Shown piece after piece: positions 49,636 to 62,054 of a DNA stretch of 64,000 bases. The stretch comes from Adiantum capillus-veneris (Eukaryota > Streptophyta > Polypodiopsida > Polypodiales > Pteridaceae). The translations under genes and the position numbers were made by a program. Location of the stretch: positions 60,275,120 through 60,339,119 of the forward strand of contig CM043956.1 of NCBI GenBank assembly GCA_014529385.2, written 5' to 3'. Positions within the stretch are counted from its first letter, which is position 1. Every line of letters begins with the position of its first letter. The notes under the pieces are model-generated. The model saw only the letters and a list, made by a program, of their open reading frames with translations. It did no database searches and was not told the origin of the DNA.

Positions 49636-51557
49636 TGTGTATGCATATATCATCGAAATTGACGAGTGAGTGTGTGTGGAGGACAACAGGTCATCGACTT
49701 GCGAGGTTGGGGGTAATCGAATACAAAGGTAGGGTCCGCATATTGGTTGAGGGGGGAAAGAGAGAGAGAAAATGAAATGAAATGTTATATTAACCGTCTT
49801 CAAAGTGCAAAAATTATGTATGAAAGTAAACTGATACAATCCTTGTGTATCTATTCCAATAAAGTAAAGTGAAAGATTGAAACAAAAAGTCTCATTGGAG
49901 TAAACCATCATATCATCGTCACTGCTCGACATTTTTAGAGAAAGTATTACACTGCTCGTTGATGAATTTCATCAATGTTCACCGTTGTAATTGGCGGTAC
50001 TGGGAGGGGAAAGAGTAAGAGCGAAATGAAATAAAATGTTATATTACTAGTCTTCAAAAGGCCATGGGATCAAACTCTTGTGGATCTACGACAATACCTG
50101 GGTACAAAAATGAAGTACAATAAAAGAGACTAAAAAATTAAAATTAAAATAAAATCGTCATCACGGTGCTGTCGATGCCAGAGGATGGTCGGCACAACAG
50201 GCGTTGTAGGAAAAAGTATTGCATCATTCACTGAAGAGTGTTGCCATGACCAAGTAGGTTGTCAGCTATAGTGTGGCAGTTGCAAAGCAATTGTTGTCCA
50301 TCGAGAAAGTTCCACTAGTCATTAATTCGTTGTCTGGCTGTATGTTATGCCTGGTCAAGACATCCATATTTGAAGCTTGCCTTCCCCGACTGCAGTCGGT
50401 TACGATGTAGAGAAGAAAATGAATGGTAGTTGTGGCAATGATGTAGTCATGGTCTGGAGAGGCTCTCTCTCGGTGGGAATCACCCCTTTGTTAGAATTTT
50501 TTATATATTATAAAAAAAACATGATGCAGTGGTTTTCTTTGAGTCGCGTGGAAACATGGCGAGCATGGCCTGCAAAGTGGAGTTGCCGCCATGAAAGGAA
50601 GATGCACGAGAACTGGATAGCTCATCTTGTATGGCCGGAGTACTACCCACCTGCAAGCTCTCATTCAGGTCGCGTGAAGATGAAGGGGGAGGGATCAGAG
50701 GTCTGTACTGGAAGCCTCGATCTGGGCAAGGAAAAAAACAAAAAAGGAAGGGGCAGCGATGAGGGGGGACAATGGACTTGTCAAGCACCTGTTGTGCTTT
50801 CATAAGCACACTACACCTGCACAATGCAGAGAACAAAAAACTGCTAGTGCAAACCCTACACAAGGAGTTATGATCCAAAATCTAGATAGCTGGTGCAATT
50901 ACGCTTATTCTTATCCACAACCTTCTGTTCGAGAGCACACAGCAATACAAGAGCAAGACGAAAAATCATGAGTATCAGCTGCCAAAGCATGATTTGTAGA
51001 GCCATTTTAAGATACAATCTCAACCTTATAAGGACAACTTGAATTACAACATCTTACAAAAATGAAACCTTCTCTTCAATCACGCAATACTGAAGTCTGA
51101 AGTCTGAAACTACAGCTACATATCCCATTTAAACTACGCGTCAAATTGGCACCGTAACTCCAAAGCTCTGTTGTAAAGCTTCGCATCTGTACCATCTACA
51201 TTCCGGCCAACTCTTGCCTGGAGAAACATCTGCTTCAGGGGAAAATAAGATCCACAGTTTCAGGTTCATCTTCGTATAGAGGGGAGCTTGCAGGTGGGAC
51301 AAGAACAGCGAGATGCTCTCATAGCACTGCAGAAGGGGTTTGCCAAAGCGTTGTCAATGCATGCAAGTTGGTGGTGATTGGAATCGGTGTGTGCGCAACT
51401 ATTCTGCAACAACAAGGGGTAGAGAGAGAAAACGAGAAAGAGAGATGGCGGCACAGAACGTTGCAGTGGGTTGGTCGGTGGTATACCACCAAAAGGGTGG
51501 TTGCCAACTAAAGGGAGAGGGATAAAGAGATGGCTTCCATGGCGGATGAGTAGGGGG

Positions 51558-51592
<35 letters not shown>

Positions 51593-52588
51593 TGTAAAAC
51601 AGGCACTATGTTTGTGGCCGCCAGTAGACCAAAGAGAGAAAATGCATGCAACTGAACGTTCGTGTGTGTATATAGGAGTTGAAGCCGGAGGGTTTTGGTG
51701 GAGTGGTGGCCACAAAAGGAAACTGTACGTGGTTGATAGCTGCAAGGTGGGCGCCACTGAAAAAGAGAGGTAGCTGCTCGGGCGCAGAGAAAGCATGGCG
51801 AGGAGTGGGTGAATCCCGGTGAACCTGGAAGTGGTCTCGACCAGCTTGCCCGAGTAAGAGAGAGACATGCAGTGGGACTGGCGTCTGCAAAGGAGAGATA
51901 GAGAGAGACCGAGGGTGCTGGGTGGTTGTGTAGCTCTTGTCAGCAGTCGGCAGTAGACGATAGGGAAAGAGAGAGTGATATATATATATTTTTTAATGGT
52001 GGTTGACGGCAAGAGTCAAAAGAATGCAAGTGAAGATGGTAGGTGTTCAGGAATCGAACACGGCCACTCGAACTGGCGGCTAGTGCCCCTTGGTCGTCCA
52101 CCACTAATGCTGCCTCTGTTGCCGCTAATGTTGCCACTGTTTTGTTAAGATGGCGACAAGGCCTTGACCTCCATGACGTGGTTGGCTGTATAGTCCCCTA
52201 ATTGCCACCAGTGCTTGCTGACTCATGTTAACGGCCTATGGTCCACCCCTACTGTGACTGCGCTTCTATTTATTGCGCTTCTTGTTGTTGCTGAGGTCAC
52301 ATGCAAATGCTTTGGCTTCCGCAGGCCATGGACGTCTATAGCGTAGAGTGTTGTTTTGTTTTGTCATGATCGCTTTAATATCCGTGAAGGTGTTGTGCAC
52401 ATGGGAAGAAAATGAGAGTTTCCAACACAGCAAACACAGCAGATGAAGGTGCAAACGTGGCTTTTTTTTTTTTGAAAAATTGAACCCCCTTTTTCATACA
52501 CCTTAAAAACATCCACAAAATACTCGTGATCCTTTCTCATTCCCCTGTATCCTTGTAGATTGATTAAATTTAATCTATTTTATTAATA

Positions 52589-53034
52589 TTGTGGTGTGTG
52601 GGAAGAGCAAGAAAACAAAGCTATGCAGCTTATGAAGGCAAACGTCAGGAGAAAATCTGAAGGGCTGATGAAGCTCTAACGAAAAGCAGCAGTTGCATCT
52701 TCAAAGAGTTTCGCCTTCCTGGAAGAAATTTCCTGAAAGAGTTCCTTCTCCATTTGTGTGGTTTTGAAATTCTTCTTGACAACCTTGGGGTTGTGTTTCC
52801 TACTGGAGAGCACCTTGATCGGAGCCCTCAACAAGTGCAGGTTCGAAAGGCCACGCTTTTGCTGCGGCTCGATTTTGGCTATGGCGGAGAGAATGTGGAC
52901 GAGATACCAACTGCTACAGCTCAATACCTTTAGCACTACGAGGTGAAAAGAACGAACGTGAAGGGAGAGGTGTGCTCTTGCTGCCAAAGAAGGAGCTTCC
53001 AATAGCTTCATACGTACAAGAAAGAACGTGTACG

Positions 53035-53086
<52 letters not shown>

Positions 53087-53331
53087 AGCAGGAATGCCAT
53101 CGGCACTGTCGTAGGGATTCCCCAAGAAAATAAAGAAAAGGTTTCTAACCAACCCTTGCCCGTCAACTCCACCAATGTGGCGTACCCAAATGTAGAGTAA
53201 GATTGAGACCAAATGAGCATACCTTCCTCTTGTCAGTCACCTCCTTATATTATCATGAGAGGTAGTTACAACCATAACATGTCTGACCACACTAGGTGGC
53301 CAGACTCTACCTGCACGACCACACACCACAA
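52589..53331. mobile_element. 741-743-bp insertion with 13-bp inverted ends, block B only
   Basis: The ends are TTGTGGTGTGTGG and CCACACACCACAA. Block A (37585-37595) has the uninterrupted site. If the outer T/A is included the duplication is TA. If the element is TG..CA, it is 741 bp with ATAT on both sides, which would suit a solo LTR. The minus strand has a 178-residue frame (52676-53212) partly made of a CT tract (53040-53082). Its end (KELFQEISSRKAKLFEDAT) looks protein-like but is unrecognised. Class undetermined. Confidence 0.8.
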
Positions 53332-53542
53332 TATGTTTAATTAACATACACTACAACAAAAGAAGGTGTTATCGACGCATATATCGACGCTGCCCATCGC
53401 TATGAGCGTCGCTGTGAACCCAGTCGCTATTAGCGACGCTGATCGCGACGCGTATAGCGACGCTGATAGCGACGCGTATAGCGACGTGCATAGCGACGAG
53501 CATAGCGACGTATATAGCGACGACCATAGCAGAAAAAAAAAA

Positions 53543-53630
53543 TTCTTGGGCAGAGGGCAGGTAGCCTGGCCTGTGCCCAATTAAAAGATGGACACAGCCA
53601 CAGCCAGACTTCCTGCCCTCTGCCCAAGAA
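53543..53630. repeat. Inverted repeat, 19-bp perfect arms
   Basis: TTCTTGGGCAGAGGGCAGG (53543-53561) and its complement (53612-53630) with a 50-base loop, just inside the subterminal repeats at the element's 3' end. Confidence 0.92.
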
Positions 53631-53819
53631 AGCGAGCAGCACCAAAATATCAACCATGCTCTCGCGCGCAGAAATTTCGGCAGAGTTCTCTTTGTTTTTA
53701 CATAAACTTTTCAAAAAAAACCATATCATGTATACGCCTCCTACATGCTATCCATGTAGGATCTCACATGAGATTTAAAGCCAATGAAAGACAATCGTAC
53801 CAACTGAAAAGCATAGCCA

Positions 53820-54010
53820 TAACTTAAAAGCATAACCATAACGAACCATAACCATAACTTAAAAGCATAACCATAACTTAAAACCATAACCGGCTATAAT
53901 CACTTTGATCAAAATCATAATGGATATAATTATAACCATAAACAAAATTAACAATAACCATAAGCATAACCAAAAAGAGAAACAATAACTGTCTATACAA
54001 TGACAATGAC
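53820..54010. repeat. ATAACCATA-rich low-complexity sequence
   Basis: Irregular repetition of CATAACCATAACTTAAAAG and related words in the 3' non-coding part of the CACTA element. Confidence 0.85.
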
Positions 54011-54245
54011 AATAATCATAACCATAAGGGAAACAATAACTGTCTGAACACTAACTGTTTGTACAAAAAAAGAGACACAGAAGCGTGTCTGTGTCTCACA
54101 AAGCATATAGATGAAATCTGGTCCACTAATGACTAGGCGTCACAACCTGCACATAGGACAACTCACAAAATTAGTATTGATATTACTTCACATATACTGA
54201 CTTAATTAAATCAACTCACACATATTAACGTCTCACCTCAAGCGA

Positions 54246-55215
54246 TCAGCGAGACTGTAAGGCCTCCCAGTCTACAGGCTCTCCTGAAGCTTCAAGATCA
54301 TTCAGTACTTCATAGATACCTCTGCGATATCCATCTGACTCCTCCTCGCGTGATGGAGCTCGATGCATCGCAAGATTCTGCGTTTATACAAAAATCAAAG
54401 TAATAAGAATACATGATTCATCGCGTTTTAAAAAACGCCATAGTTAAGATTGGATTAGAAACTCACAAACTCATAGCGAAAGGTGTCGAAGCCTCCGCTG
54501 CCAAGATGAGATGTCCCCCTAGTCATCTGTCGTACCTGCGCGGCCTCACACTGCTGTCTGAACCGCGTGGCCGTTGTCCGCTCATCCTCCCTGATCTGTA
54601 GCCACGTCTCGTGTGGGATGCCCGAAGGCTTCGGCGAGCCGATCTTGAAAGCCTTCCGAGCTGCATCTCGTTGATGTTTGATGGTGTCCCGTGCAACACC
54701 CTTGATCCACCACGCCGAAACAACGAAAGAACCTGGAGCAGGCTGGTACCCTCTCAGGATGGTCTCCACTATGTAAGTGACTTTTTCCTTTTCTTGTTGA
54801 TCCCAAGACGTCAGAATACTGGTCGAAAACTGTAGCTCCACGAGCTGGCGAATCCGCTATCGCATCTCAGTCCCGACTCTATCCATGTCAACAGAACCAT
54901 CGCCCCGTACAGTATAGAGCTTGGAGGCACTAAGATCGTGTGCCCCCCAAGGTGTCTGAGGTGTGCCAAGAGGTGTGTCGAGAGGAGTGCCTGGGTAAGA
55001 CGGGGGTCGTGAGCGAGGAGGGGTCGAAGCATCTGTGCACCCTCTTCCACAGCAACCACCACCTCCACCTGATGGGGGTCGTGAGCGAGGAGGGGTCGAA
55101 GCATCTATGGACCCTCTTCCACAGCAACCACCACCTCCACCTAACGATCGCCGAGATCGGCGAGTGCGCCTGTGCTGCGGAGATGAGGACATACCCGCCT
55201 CTGACAGTTGATCGT
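54246..55215 (-). pseudogene. Transposase_24 / TNPA-like gene of the CACTA derivative
   Basis: From the 55215 side: SSSPQHRRTRRSRRSLGGG, then a 24-residue unit (GGGGGCC..DASTPPRSRPPS) in two tandem copies (72-bp period, 55002-55145), TP-rich linkers, and one TAG at 54857-54859. The helical domain follows (YIVETILRGYQPAP, GIPHETWLQIREDERTTATR) with the family signature SHLGSGGFDTF. Exon 1 ends near 54469. A second exon, 54246-54377, reads NLAMHRAPSREEESDGYRRG and closes with TGA at 54246-54248. The architecture matches the gene at 10480-11735. The single stop is the only visible lesion. Confidence 0.75.
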
Positions 55216-56158
55216 CACGGGTGAATGTTGTCTTGAGACATCTCATATATCCTGTTGGCGTCCTGAACTCTGAAATCACCCTTTTCACTTGTCGCTCTTC
55301 GTTTTTTAGCAATACCCATGGCGCTCTTGGAAGTTTTGTTTGACCAGCCGCATTGGTGAAAGGCCACAGCTCTGGCATCTTTCCAACCGACTGCAAATCA
55401 TCTCGTGAAGCTCGATTGTCTTTCATTCCCATGATTGTCTTCCAGAGGAGCTCTCCCACATTCTTGAATATATGCATTGGATCCAGCAAATGGTTAATTA
55501 GTAGATCACCCCAGTACGGCAACGTATGGAGAATGGACAAACGCAAATTGCGTGGTTCACTCTTAAAATGTGGCCAGGTATCTTCAATGTGCCTCCAAGT
55601 CTTCGAATCAGCGGGCACCCTAAAAGTTGCGTCAGTGGATCTATTCGTAGAATGCCACCACATCAACTTTGCAATGGAACCACAACGAAACATGCTTTTT
55701 ATCCTAGGAATAATAGGGAAATGTCGCAACACTTTAGCTGGCACTGTCTCGCCAATTGCATCTTGTTTGTAGCGCATTGCTCCGCACTTAGGACACGACA
55801 GACAATCTACGAATTCATTGCGAAAAAAAATGCAATCATTTGGACATGCATGAATCTTGTTGTAGTCCAAGCCAACTGAGGTCAAAAGTTGCTTTGCGTC
55901 TGGCCTGGAGGGGGGCATTTCATTGCCAGCCGGGAGAACCATCTCCCGCAATAACCTGTTTAAGCCACATTAAATTAAAAAGCTCTCCGAGCACATCACC
56001 GTTGCAATCGAAAAATCTCTTTTGTAAATTACGTACCTAAACAAAGCAGTGACGCTTGCATCTGACCACCCGTACACTGACTGAAGATTCAAAAACGCGC
56101 GCCAGACAAGTACGAAGCACAGATATTTTGGCGCCTTCATAGATTGGTTGACGTGCAC
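55216..56158 (-). pseudogene. CACTA Tnp2 remnant with central deletion
   Basis: An exon at about 56037-56158 (LNLQSVYGWSDASVTALF) is joined across an intron to PAGNEMPPSRPDAKQLL, HACPNDCIFFRNEF and LSCPKCGAMRYKQD. After NLRLS the frame jumps straight to ILHTLPYWGDLLINHLLDPM, losing the NPFG..IPPW core. It then runs through YMRCLKTTFTRDDQLSE into the second gene without DUF4218. The frame remains open across both deletions, so a fused product is conceivable, but it could not be an active transposase. Confidence 0.88.
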
Positions 56159-56583
56159 GACTAGACGTGCACGGCTAGGGAGATCTAGACGTCCACGACT
56201 GCGGAGGACTACACAACATCGACAGAGGCTGCATCAGAGGATCTAGCTAGGTCACTTTGGCTCGACATGCATAACGCCCGGTCAAACTACTGACCATGGA
56301 GGAGATTGATGAGATCCGCCAGCGACAGCTATTAGATCTCCTATGATCTACCTATCCCAGCTAGCTGGTTTAGCCGTTTAGTCCATACCCAGCAGTTTAG
56401 GATTCCATAATATTTTATTTTGTCATCTTCTTACTCTGACTTTGTATCAGATCCATCACATTGTAACTTTCTTGTCTCATGTCTCATAGGTCACTTTGGC
56501 CTTTCGAAGACGTTAATATAACATTTCATTTCATTTCTCTCTTTAATTATTTTTCTTTAATTTTAATTTCCTAAGCATACATT

Positions 56584-56586
<3 letters not shown>

Positions 56587-56682
<96 letters not shown>
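56587..56682. repeat. (CT)n microsatellite in the CACTA 5' leader
   Basis: About 48 units with one interruption; followed by CA and GA words and a 12-G run near 56725. Confidence 0.95.
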
Positions 56683-57184
56683 CTACACACACACACGATG
56701 TAGAGAGAGAGAGAGGGATTGGGGGGGGGGGGGGCGCATAATACGTGCGCAGCAGGTGGAGGCCAAGATTTGAGCAGAGCGCAGGCGAAAATGGCCCCTG
56801 GTGCTCGCGGGTTTCTCTTTTTTCCCCCAAATTTTTTTGCGTCGCTATACGCGTCGATATACGCGTGGGAAATAAAGCCTTTCCACGTGTACATCGACAC
56901 ACATTGCGACGCGTATATCGATGCCCGCTAATTTCATCGATATACGTGCGTCGATATCTCCATGTAGTGTTGTAGTGATAGTTATACTAATATGCCCTAT
57001 ATTATGACAATAACGATAGGATTTTCTTCAATTTCTAAAGATCACTATCTATCTCATACAATCCACACTAATTATTATAAATTGAAGCAATTAACAAAAT
57101 CTACAAGCATAAGGAAACAAAACACTTAGTTGCTACTTGTCAAAAATTGTCAGGCTTGGGGCGTAGCCTACGCTCTGATACCAC

Positions 57185-57679
57185 TGCTACAATTGTATGC
57201 GTGGCTGCCCTGCAAATAGCAAAAACAACAAACTACAAGTCATAATAGACAAAACTGTATACCTGAAAAAATAACTTGTGCACCATAATCGCTGCCATAC
57301 ATGAACAGAGAGGGAAAGAGAGCGGGAGAGAGAGAAAGGAAGCTTGCAGGCGCACCTCCTAGAGCTGAGTGCTACGCCTACATGATGAGAGGGGAGGGGA
57401 AAGGAGAGAAGAGCAACACAAACATTGGGTGCAATCTCCCCCTGTGCAAGAGTGAGCATTTCCCTTTTGCATGTATTTATTTACAGATTTTTTGAATGCC
57501 CAAAAAATGAGTACAAACTGGCCAGCCGATCATAAATGGCCGGAGCTCATAAATGGCCGGAGCTCATAAAGAGCACTTGAACAATACATGAAATATATTT
57601 GCAAATACGTAGGCCTAGCTCCGTCAAGCCTTTTCCACTTTCAACTGCTATAATTGATAGAAATATCAATTCCATTACA
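57185..57679 (-). repeat. 5' LTR of nested element B, 495 bp
   Basis: Pairs with 47174-47653 and resembles 37807-38284 more closely (CAAGCCTTTTCCACTT, ATAATTGATAG). It contains a 17-bp tandem duplication (AAATGGCCGGAGCTCAT) near 57533. Confidence 0.9.
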
Positions 57680-58674
57680 GAGATGGCCGAGTACGTCAAC
57701 TCTGAACGGCTTGGTTCTAAGGTTGCTTCGCGCATCAATTTCCAATAAGGGGCTAGAAAGAATGTCAAGCCCATGGAAAGCAAATACAAAAATGATACAA
57801 AGGGAAAAACCAATGCCCAAAATTCTTCCCAAGGAAATTCCAACAACAACAACAATAATAATCGGTCCAAGGAGAAGGGAGTTTACAAAGGTAAATGAAC
57901 TCTCTCCTAAAGAGCTTGAGGCTTTTTGCAAGGACCACAAGTGTGGGGAGCAAGGACATGGCTATCGTTCTTGCCCCAAGAGAAATGCTCGCAATGAGAC
58001 TCCTAGAGCTTCCACTATTGAAGCTCCAAAAGAGGATGCTCATTGCAAAGGATCACCTCTCTCCTATGCTTGGGGAAAAGTAAGGGAGCATGATGCCTTC
58101 ATCTTGTTTGAACCTGGCTCTACTCACAACTTCATATCAACAGGGTTGGCCACTAAGTTGGGCGTTCAAGCTTCATATCTACTTTTCTAAAAGGATTCCA
58201 AGATGTGTTCATCGATGATATCCCTATGGACTTACCTCCAAAATGAGGGAAGCAAAATGCTTTTGACAAGCTCAAAGAGAACCTTACCTCACAACCAATC
58301 CTTATGCTTTTGGATCTTTCAAAGCCTTTTGAGGTCCAATGTGATACTTGTGGTGATTGCCTTGAAGCAGTCTTGCTTCAAGAAGGGCATGCCATAGCAT
58401 ATGAGCGCTGAAGGCTCAATATGGATGAACGCGTCTTAGGTATATACGACAAAGAGCTTTTAGTTTTTTTACATGCCATAGACACATGGAAGCACTATCT
58501 ATTAGGGACTCCATTTATTTTATGAACAGACCATCAAAGGCTCAAGTACTTCATGACCCAAACTAAGCTTTCTCACAAACAAATGAGGTAGGCAAATTTT
58601 CTTTCGCAATTTTATTTTCATATTGCTCACGTTGCTAGTAAGCACAATCAAGTGGCCAGTGCACTTTCTTGATG
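57680..58674 (+). pseudogene. Inner gypsy B: gag end, protease and RNase H, RT missing
   Basis: Parallels 38285-39576: CKDHKCGEQGHGYRSCPKR, the altered protease motif ILFEPGSTHNFI (about 58104), then a deletion of about 415 bp at 58173 relative to A. The RT N-terminal phrase runs straight into AFDKLKENLTSQPIL. RNase H is fuller than in A (LDLSKPFEVQCDTCGDCLEA, GHAIAYE, YDKELLVFLHAIDTW, ASKHNQVASALS). Stops interrupt it. Confidence 0.87.
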
Positions 58675-58690
58675 ACCAAAAGTTAATGCA

Positions 58691-60130
58691 GTGTCTATAG
58701 AAACTCACAATGATCTATCTTCTATGATAGAAGAGTATGCTACTGGCCCTAGCTTTAAAGACATAATGTCAGCTCTTGATTTGGGGAAGAAAGAGGAACC
58801 ATTCACCTTGCAGGATGGTTATCTTCCTTATGGAAATAGGCTATGTGTTAGCCACTCCCTTCGTGAGAAACTTATGTATGAATCCCATGCTCCTCCCTAT
58901 GCGGGGCATAGAGGCATTTAACATACTCTTCGAGGAGTAGAGATGTTCTTGTATTGGCCTACCATGAAAGTAGACATGAAAGAGTATGTTTCAAAATATG
59001 TGGTATGCCAAAAGACCAAGTATGATAGAGGGAAGAAACCTAAATTACTCCAATCATTGCCAATCCCTAATTCACCGTGGGAGAGTATATCCAAGGATTT
59101 TATCTTTGGATTACCCAAGTCTATCCATGGGAATACGGGAATATGGACAATAGTCAACATGTTTAGCAAGGAAGAACATTTCATTCCTGTCAAAAAGACT
59201 ATTAAGGCACACCAAATGGAAACCTTCTTCATACCCCAGATTTTCAAAAACCATGGATTGTCAACATCTGTCATGTCAGATAGAGATCCTAGAATGACCA
59301 ATAATTTTTGGAAAGGTCTCTTTGAAAATCTAGGTACAAGATTGAATTTCTCTTTGACCTATCACCTACAAATGGATGGCCAAAGTGAGATAGCCAATCT
59401 TACGATTCTCAATCTACTAAAGACTTATGTTACAGAAGTAGATCAATGCTCACAATAGGAAAATATGTACCTCTTATAGAGTATGCATATAATAATATTG
59501 TCCATACTTCTACAAGCAAAGAATGTTTTGAAATCCATGAGGGAAGACCTAAAAGTCCCTTGCTACTTACAATACACGAGAAGATCTTCGTTGCCGATGA
59601 GTATAGCTGTGACCTACAAGAATGTTTTCAAAAGATTAAGGAGGCTATATCTATCTCTCAACAAAGGCAAAAAGATGCTACTGACAAGCACATAAGGGCC
59701 TTAACATTCAAAGAAAATGATTGGGTTTTACTTAAGTTTCCCAAGGCTTGATTGAGGCAAACGACGGGCAAAAACCGACGGGCCATCAAAAGTATTATGC
59801 TAAACTAGCAAAATTATACTATGGTCCTTTTCAAATTTTGAAGCCAATCAATTAGATGGTTTATCAACTCAAGTCTCCCAACCATTGGCTCATACACAAT
59901 GCTTTTCATGTGAGCCTACTTAAGCCCTACAAAGGAGATCTTCCAAGTGAACCATTTGTTGAAGACCCTTTCCAAATCGAAGAACGAGAAGAGGTGCTAC
60001 AACCCCAAGCTATCCTTCAACATGAAGACAAGGTAATATGACATGGTAATATTATCCAGTGGTATCTTATTAAGTTCAAAAATTATCCTTTTGAAGATGC
60101 TAAATTGATGCAAGGAATACAACTTAAGGA
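58691..60130 (+). pseudogene. Inner gypsy B: integrase and chromodomain-like tail
   Basis: A 171-residue open frame (58943-59458) covers the integrase core: CQKTKYDRGKK, SKDFIFGLPKS, MSDRDPRMTNNFWKGLF and DGQSEIANLTILN, with the D-D-E residues present. The zinc domain is split by a TAA at 58919. The tail ([20 protein letters not shown]) and a weak chromodomain follow with stops. Confidence 0.87.
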
Positions 60131-60477
60131 TAGTATGGACCTTGTCAATGCTTACAATGCTACATTAGACTAATTATTTTTTTATTATGCACAAATTTAA
60201 GTTGTATGCATACTTAGAATCATGTTTGTGTTGATGACGTCTCTCAAACACCAAGTAGTATTTGTCACTCTACTTGGGAGAATGAAATGGACTAAAGAGC
60301 AGGCATGCTTGCGACAGCTATGTCTCCCAAGCACCAAATGGATTAGTCATCCATCTTGGAATGATGTTGTAGGGTAAAAAGGGATCCTCAACCCGCTAAG
60401 AAACATTGACTAAAGACTAAGGCTTTATCTCTTCTACCTAATAGTTGGGGATGACTATGATTTCAAGAGAGAGGTAA

Positions 60478-62054
60478 TGTCATAAAATCTAATATTTAAG
60501 TAACCTAAATGATTTTTTCATATTCATTGATCATTTGATGTGGGAGAATAATCGGGAACCACGGTTAAAATATAGGTATGTGCTTACAGATCTAATTTAA
60601 CACGGGGCCAATGATAAAGGGGTCCAAACGAGAGATAGAGTTAGCTTCATTAAAGACCCCCAAAGGTTAGTTTTAAAAGTCCTTTGACCTTAGGCAAGCT
60701 AGGGTTGTGCTTGAGGTGGAAACCCGGCCCAAGCTTGAGGTGCTTGTTGTGCTTGTTGACTAAGGTGCTTGTTGTGATTTTTGACTAAGGTGCTTGTTGT
60801 GCTTTTTGACTAAGGTGCTTGAGGTGCTTGTCGTGCTTGCTGACTAAGGTTCGTGAGGTGCTTAATGACTAAGGTGCTAAGGTACTCCATGAATAAGGTG
60901 CTTGAGGGTAAGGTGTTCCACAAAGTCAATGTATATGCCTACACAAGGGGGGGGGGGGGGGGGGACAAACCCTCAGTCTAGGGACTAGAGAGAGAGCACA
61001 CACACCCTCACACAAGGCAAGCTTGGTACCAAGAAGGCAAATAGGACACATGTCAAGCTCCTCTTCATGTTTCCCTCATAGTGTGCCTAAAGCTTATTGG
61101 TTGGACTTCCGAGGGGTCCAATGATTATTTAGTTGATTTAATTAATTGTTTTTGCATTTATCAAGTCCTCTCTCTCAAAAGGGAAAGGGAGACACTTGTC
61201 CTAGGGCTACCCTTGTTGCTTGATATGCAGTAACCCTGTGATTGGCCAAAAGCTTGAGGAGGTCCAATCAAGTTCCAAAGAGTGCTAGAAGAGGGGGTCG
61301 ACCAAGGAAGCTAGGGGCTAGCTTGGGGGGTATACTCTCCCACACACACACACACTCTCTCTCTCTCTCTCATTGTGTGAAGTGCAAAGTGCAAGAGCTT
61401 CATTTACTTCTCCAAGTTAGTAGAGAAGTTGAGAGCCTACACCAACACTCTTGGCTATGGAATGCAAATCCAACCAAGAGCCATGTTTCAATGCTTAAGC
61501 TTGCCATCTTCTCCATCTTCATTATTATGGTATTATGTATGCTAGCAAGAAGAGTGAGGATAATTGAGGAACTATTTCTTTCTCCTATGGATGTTTCTTC
61601 TTCCTCTTCCCTACCCTCATTCCTCGCTAGCTCTCTCCATCTTTGAAGGTGTTTGAGGCCTTGGGACTGAGGCTAAGGATAGTTAATGCTTTTTACAAAG
61701 TCTATGTTATGCTCGTGATGCATGAAGCTTTCCATCTTCATTGCATCACCTAGATCACAAGGAACAAAAAGATTGTATTGTACCAAGTCGTTCTTGATTG
61801 GAGAATCTATAATACAAAAGCCTATTGAAGGGGGGACCCGGCTCCACATAGATCTGATCCTCAATTGTTGTCAAGTTCTCTAAACTCTCTCTCTTGCAAA
61901 AGTATTGTTCATGCCAAGTTAATTAAGAACTATGATTATGTTGCTACCATCAATTAAGTTCACCCTCTATGTTCTCAAATTAGTCTCACAAAAATGCTCT
62001 CTTCAATTCTCCTAACCCCGCTACTCTCAAAGTTCATAGGGCATTTCCATTACA
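60478..62054 (+). repeat. 3' LTR of inner gypsy B, 1577 bp
   Basis: Begins TGTCATAAAATC after the purine tract and ends CCATTACA. It has more copies of the GACTAAGGTGCTTGTTGTG word than A (60740-60860) and a run of about 16 G near 60950. It lacks the MITE found in A. Confidence 0.9.

Larger units (their letters stand above)
53349..56977 (-). mobile_element. CACTA element, 3629-bp deletion derivative, block B only
   Basis: Left end CACTACAAC, right end GTTGTAGTG, flanked by ATA on both sides (53346-53348, 56978-56980). Block A keeps the empty site AACATAGTT at 37594-37602. Both ends have the GCGACG/TCGATAT subterminal words. Genes run on the minus strand: a CT tract in the 5' leader, a Tnp2 remnant with internal deletions, then a Transposase_24-type gene. 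Probably non-autonomous. Confidence 0.96.

Noticed and set aside
50377-50805. 142-residue plus-strand frame in the nested LTR element B
   Set aside because: The frame is interrupted in block A (34950-35400) and no motif is recognised; likely chance openness.
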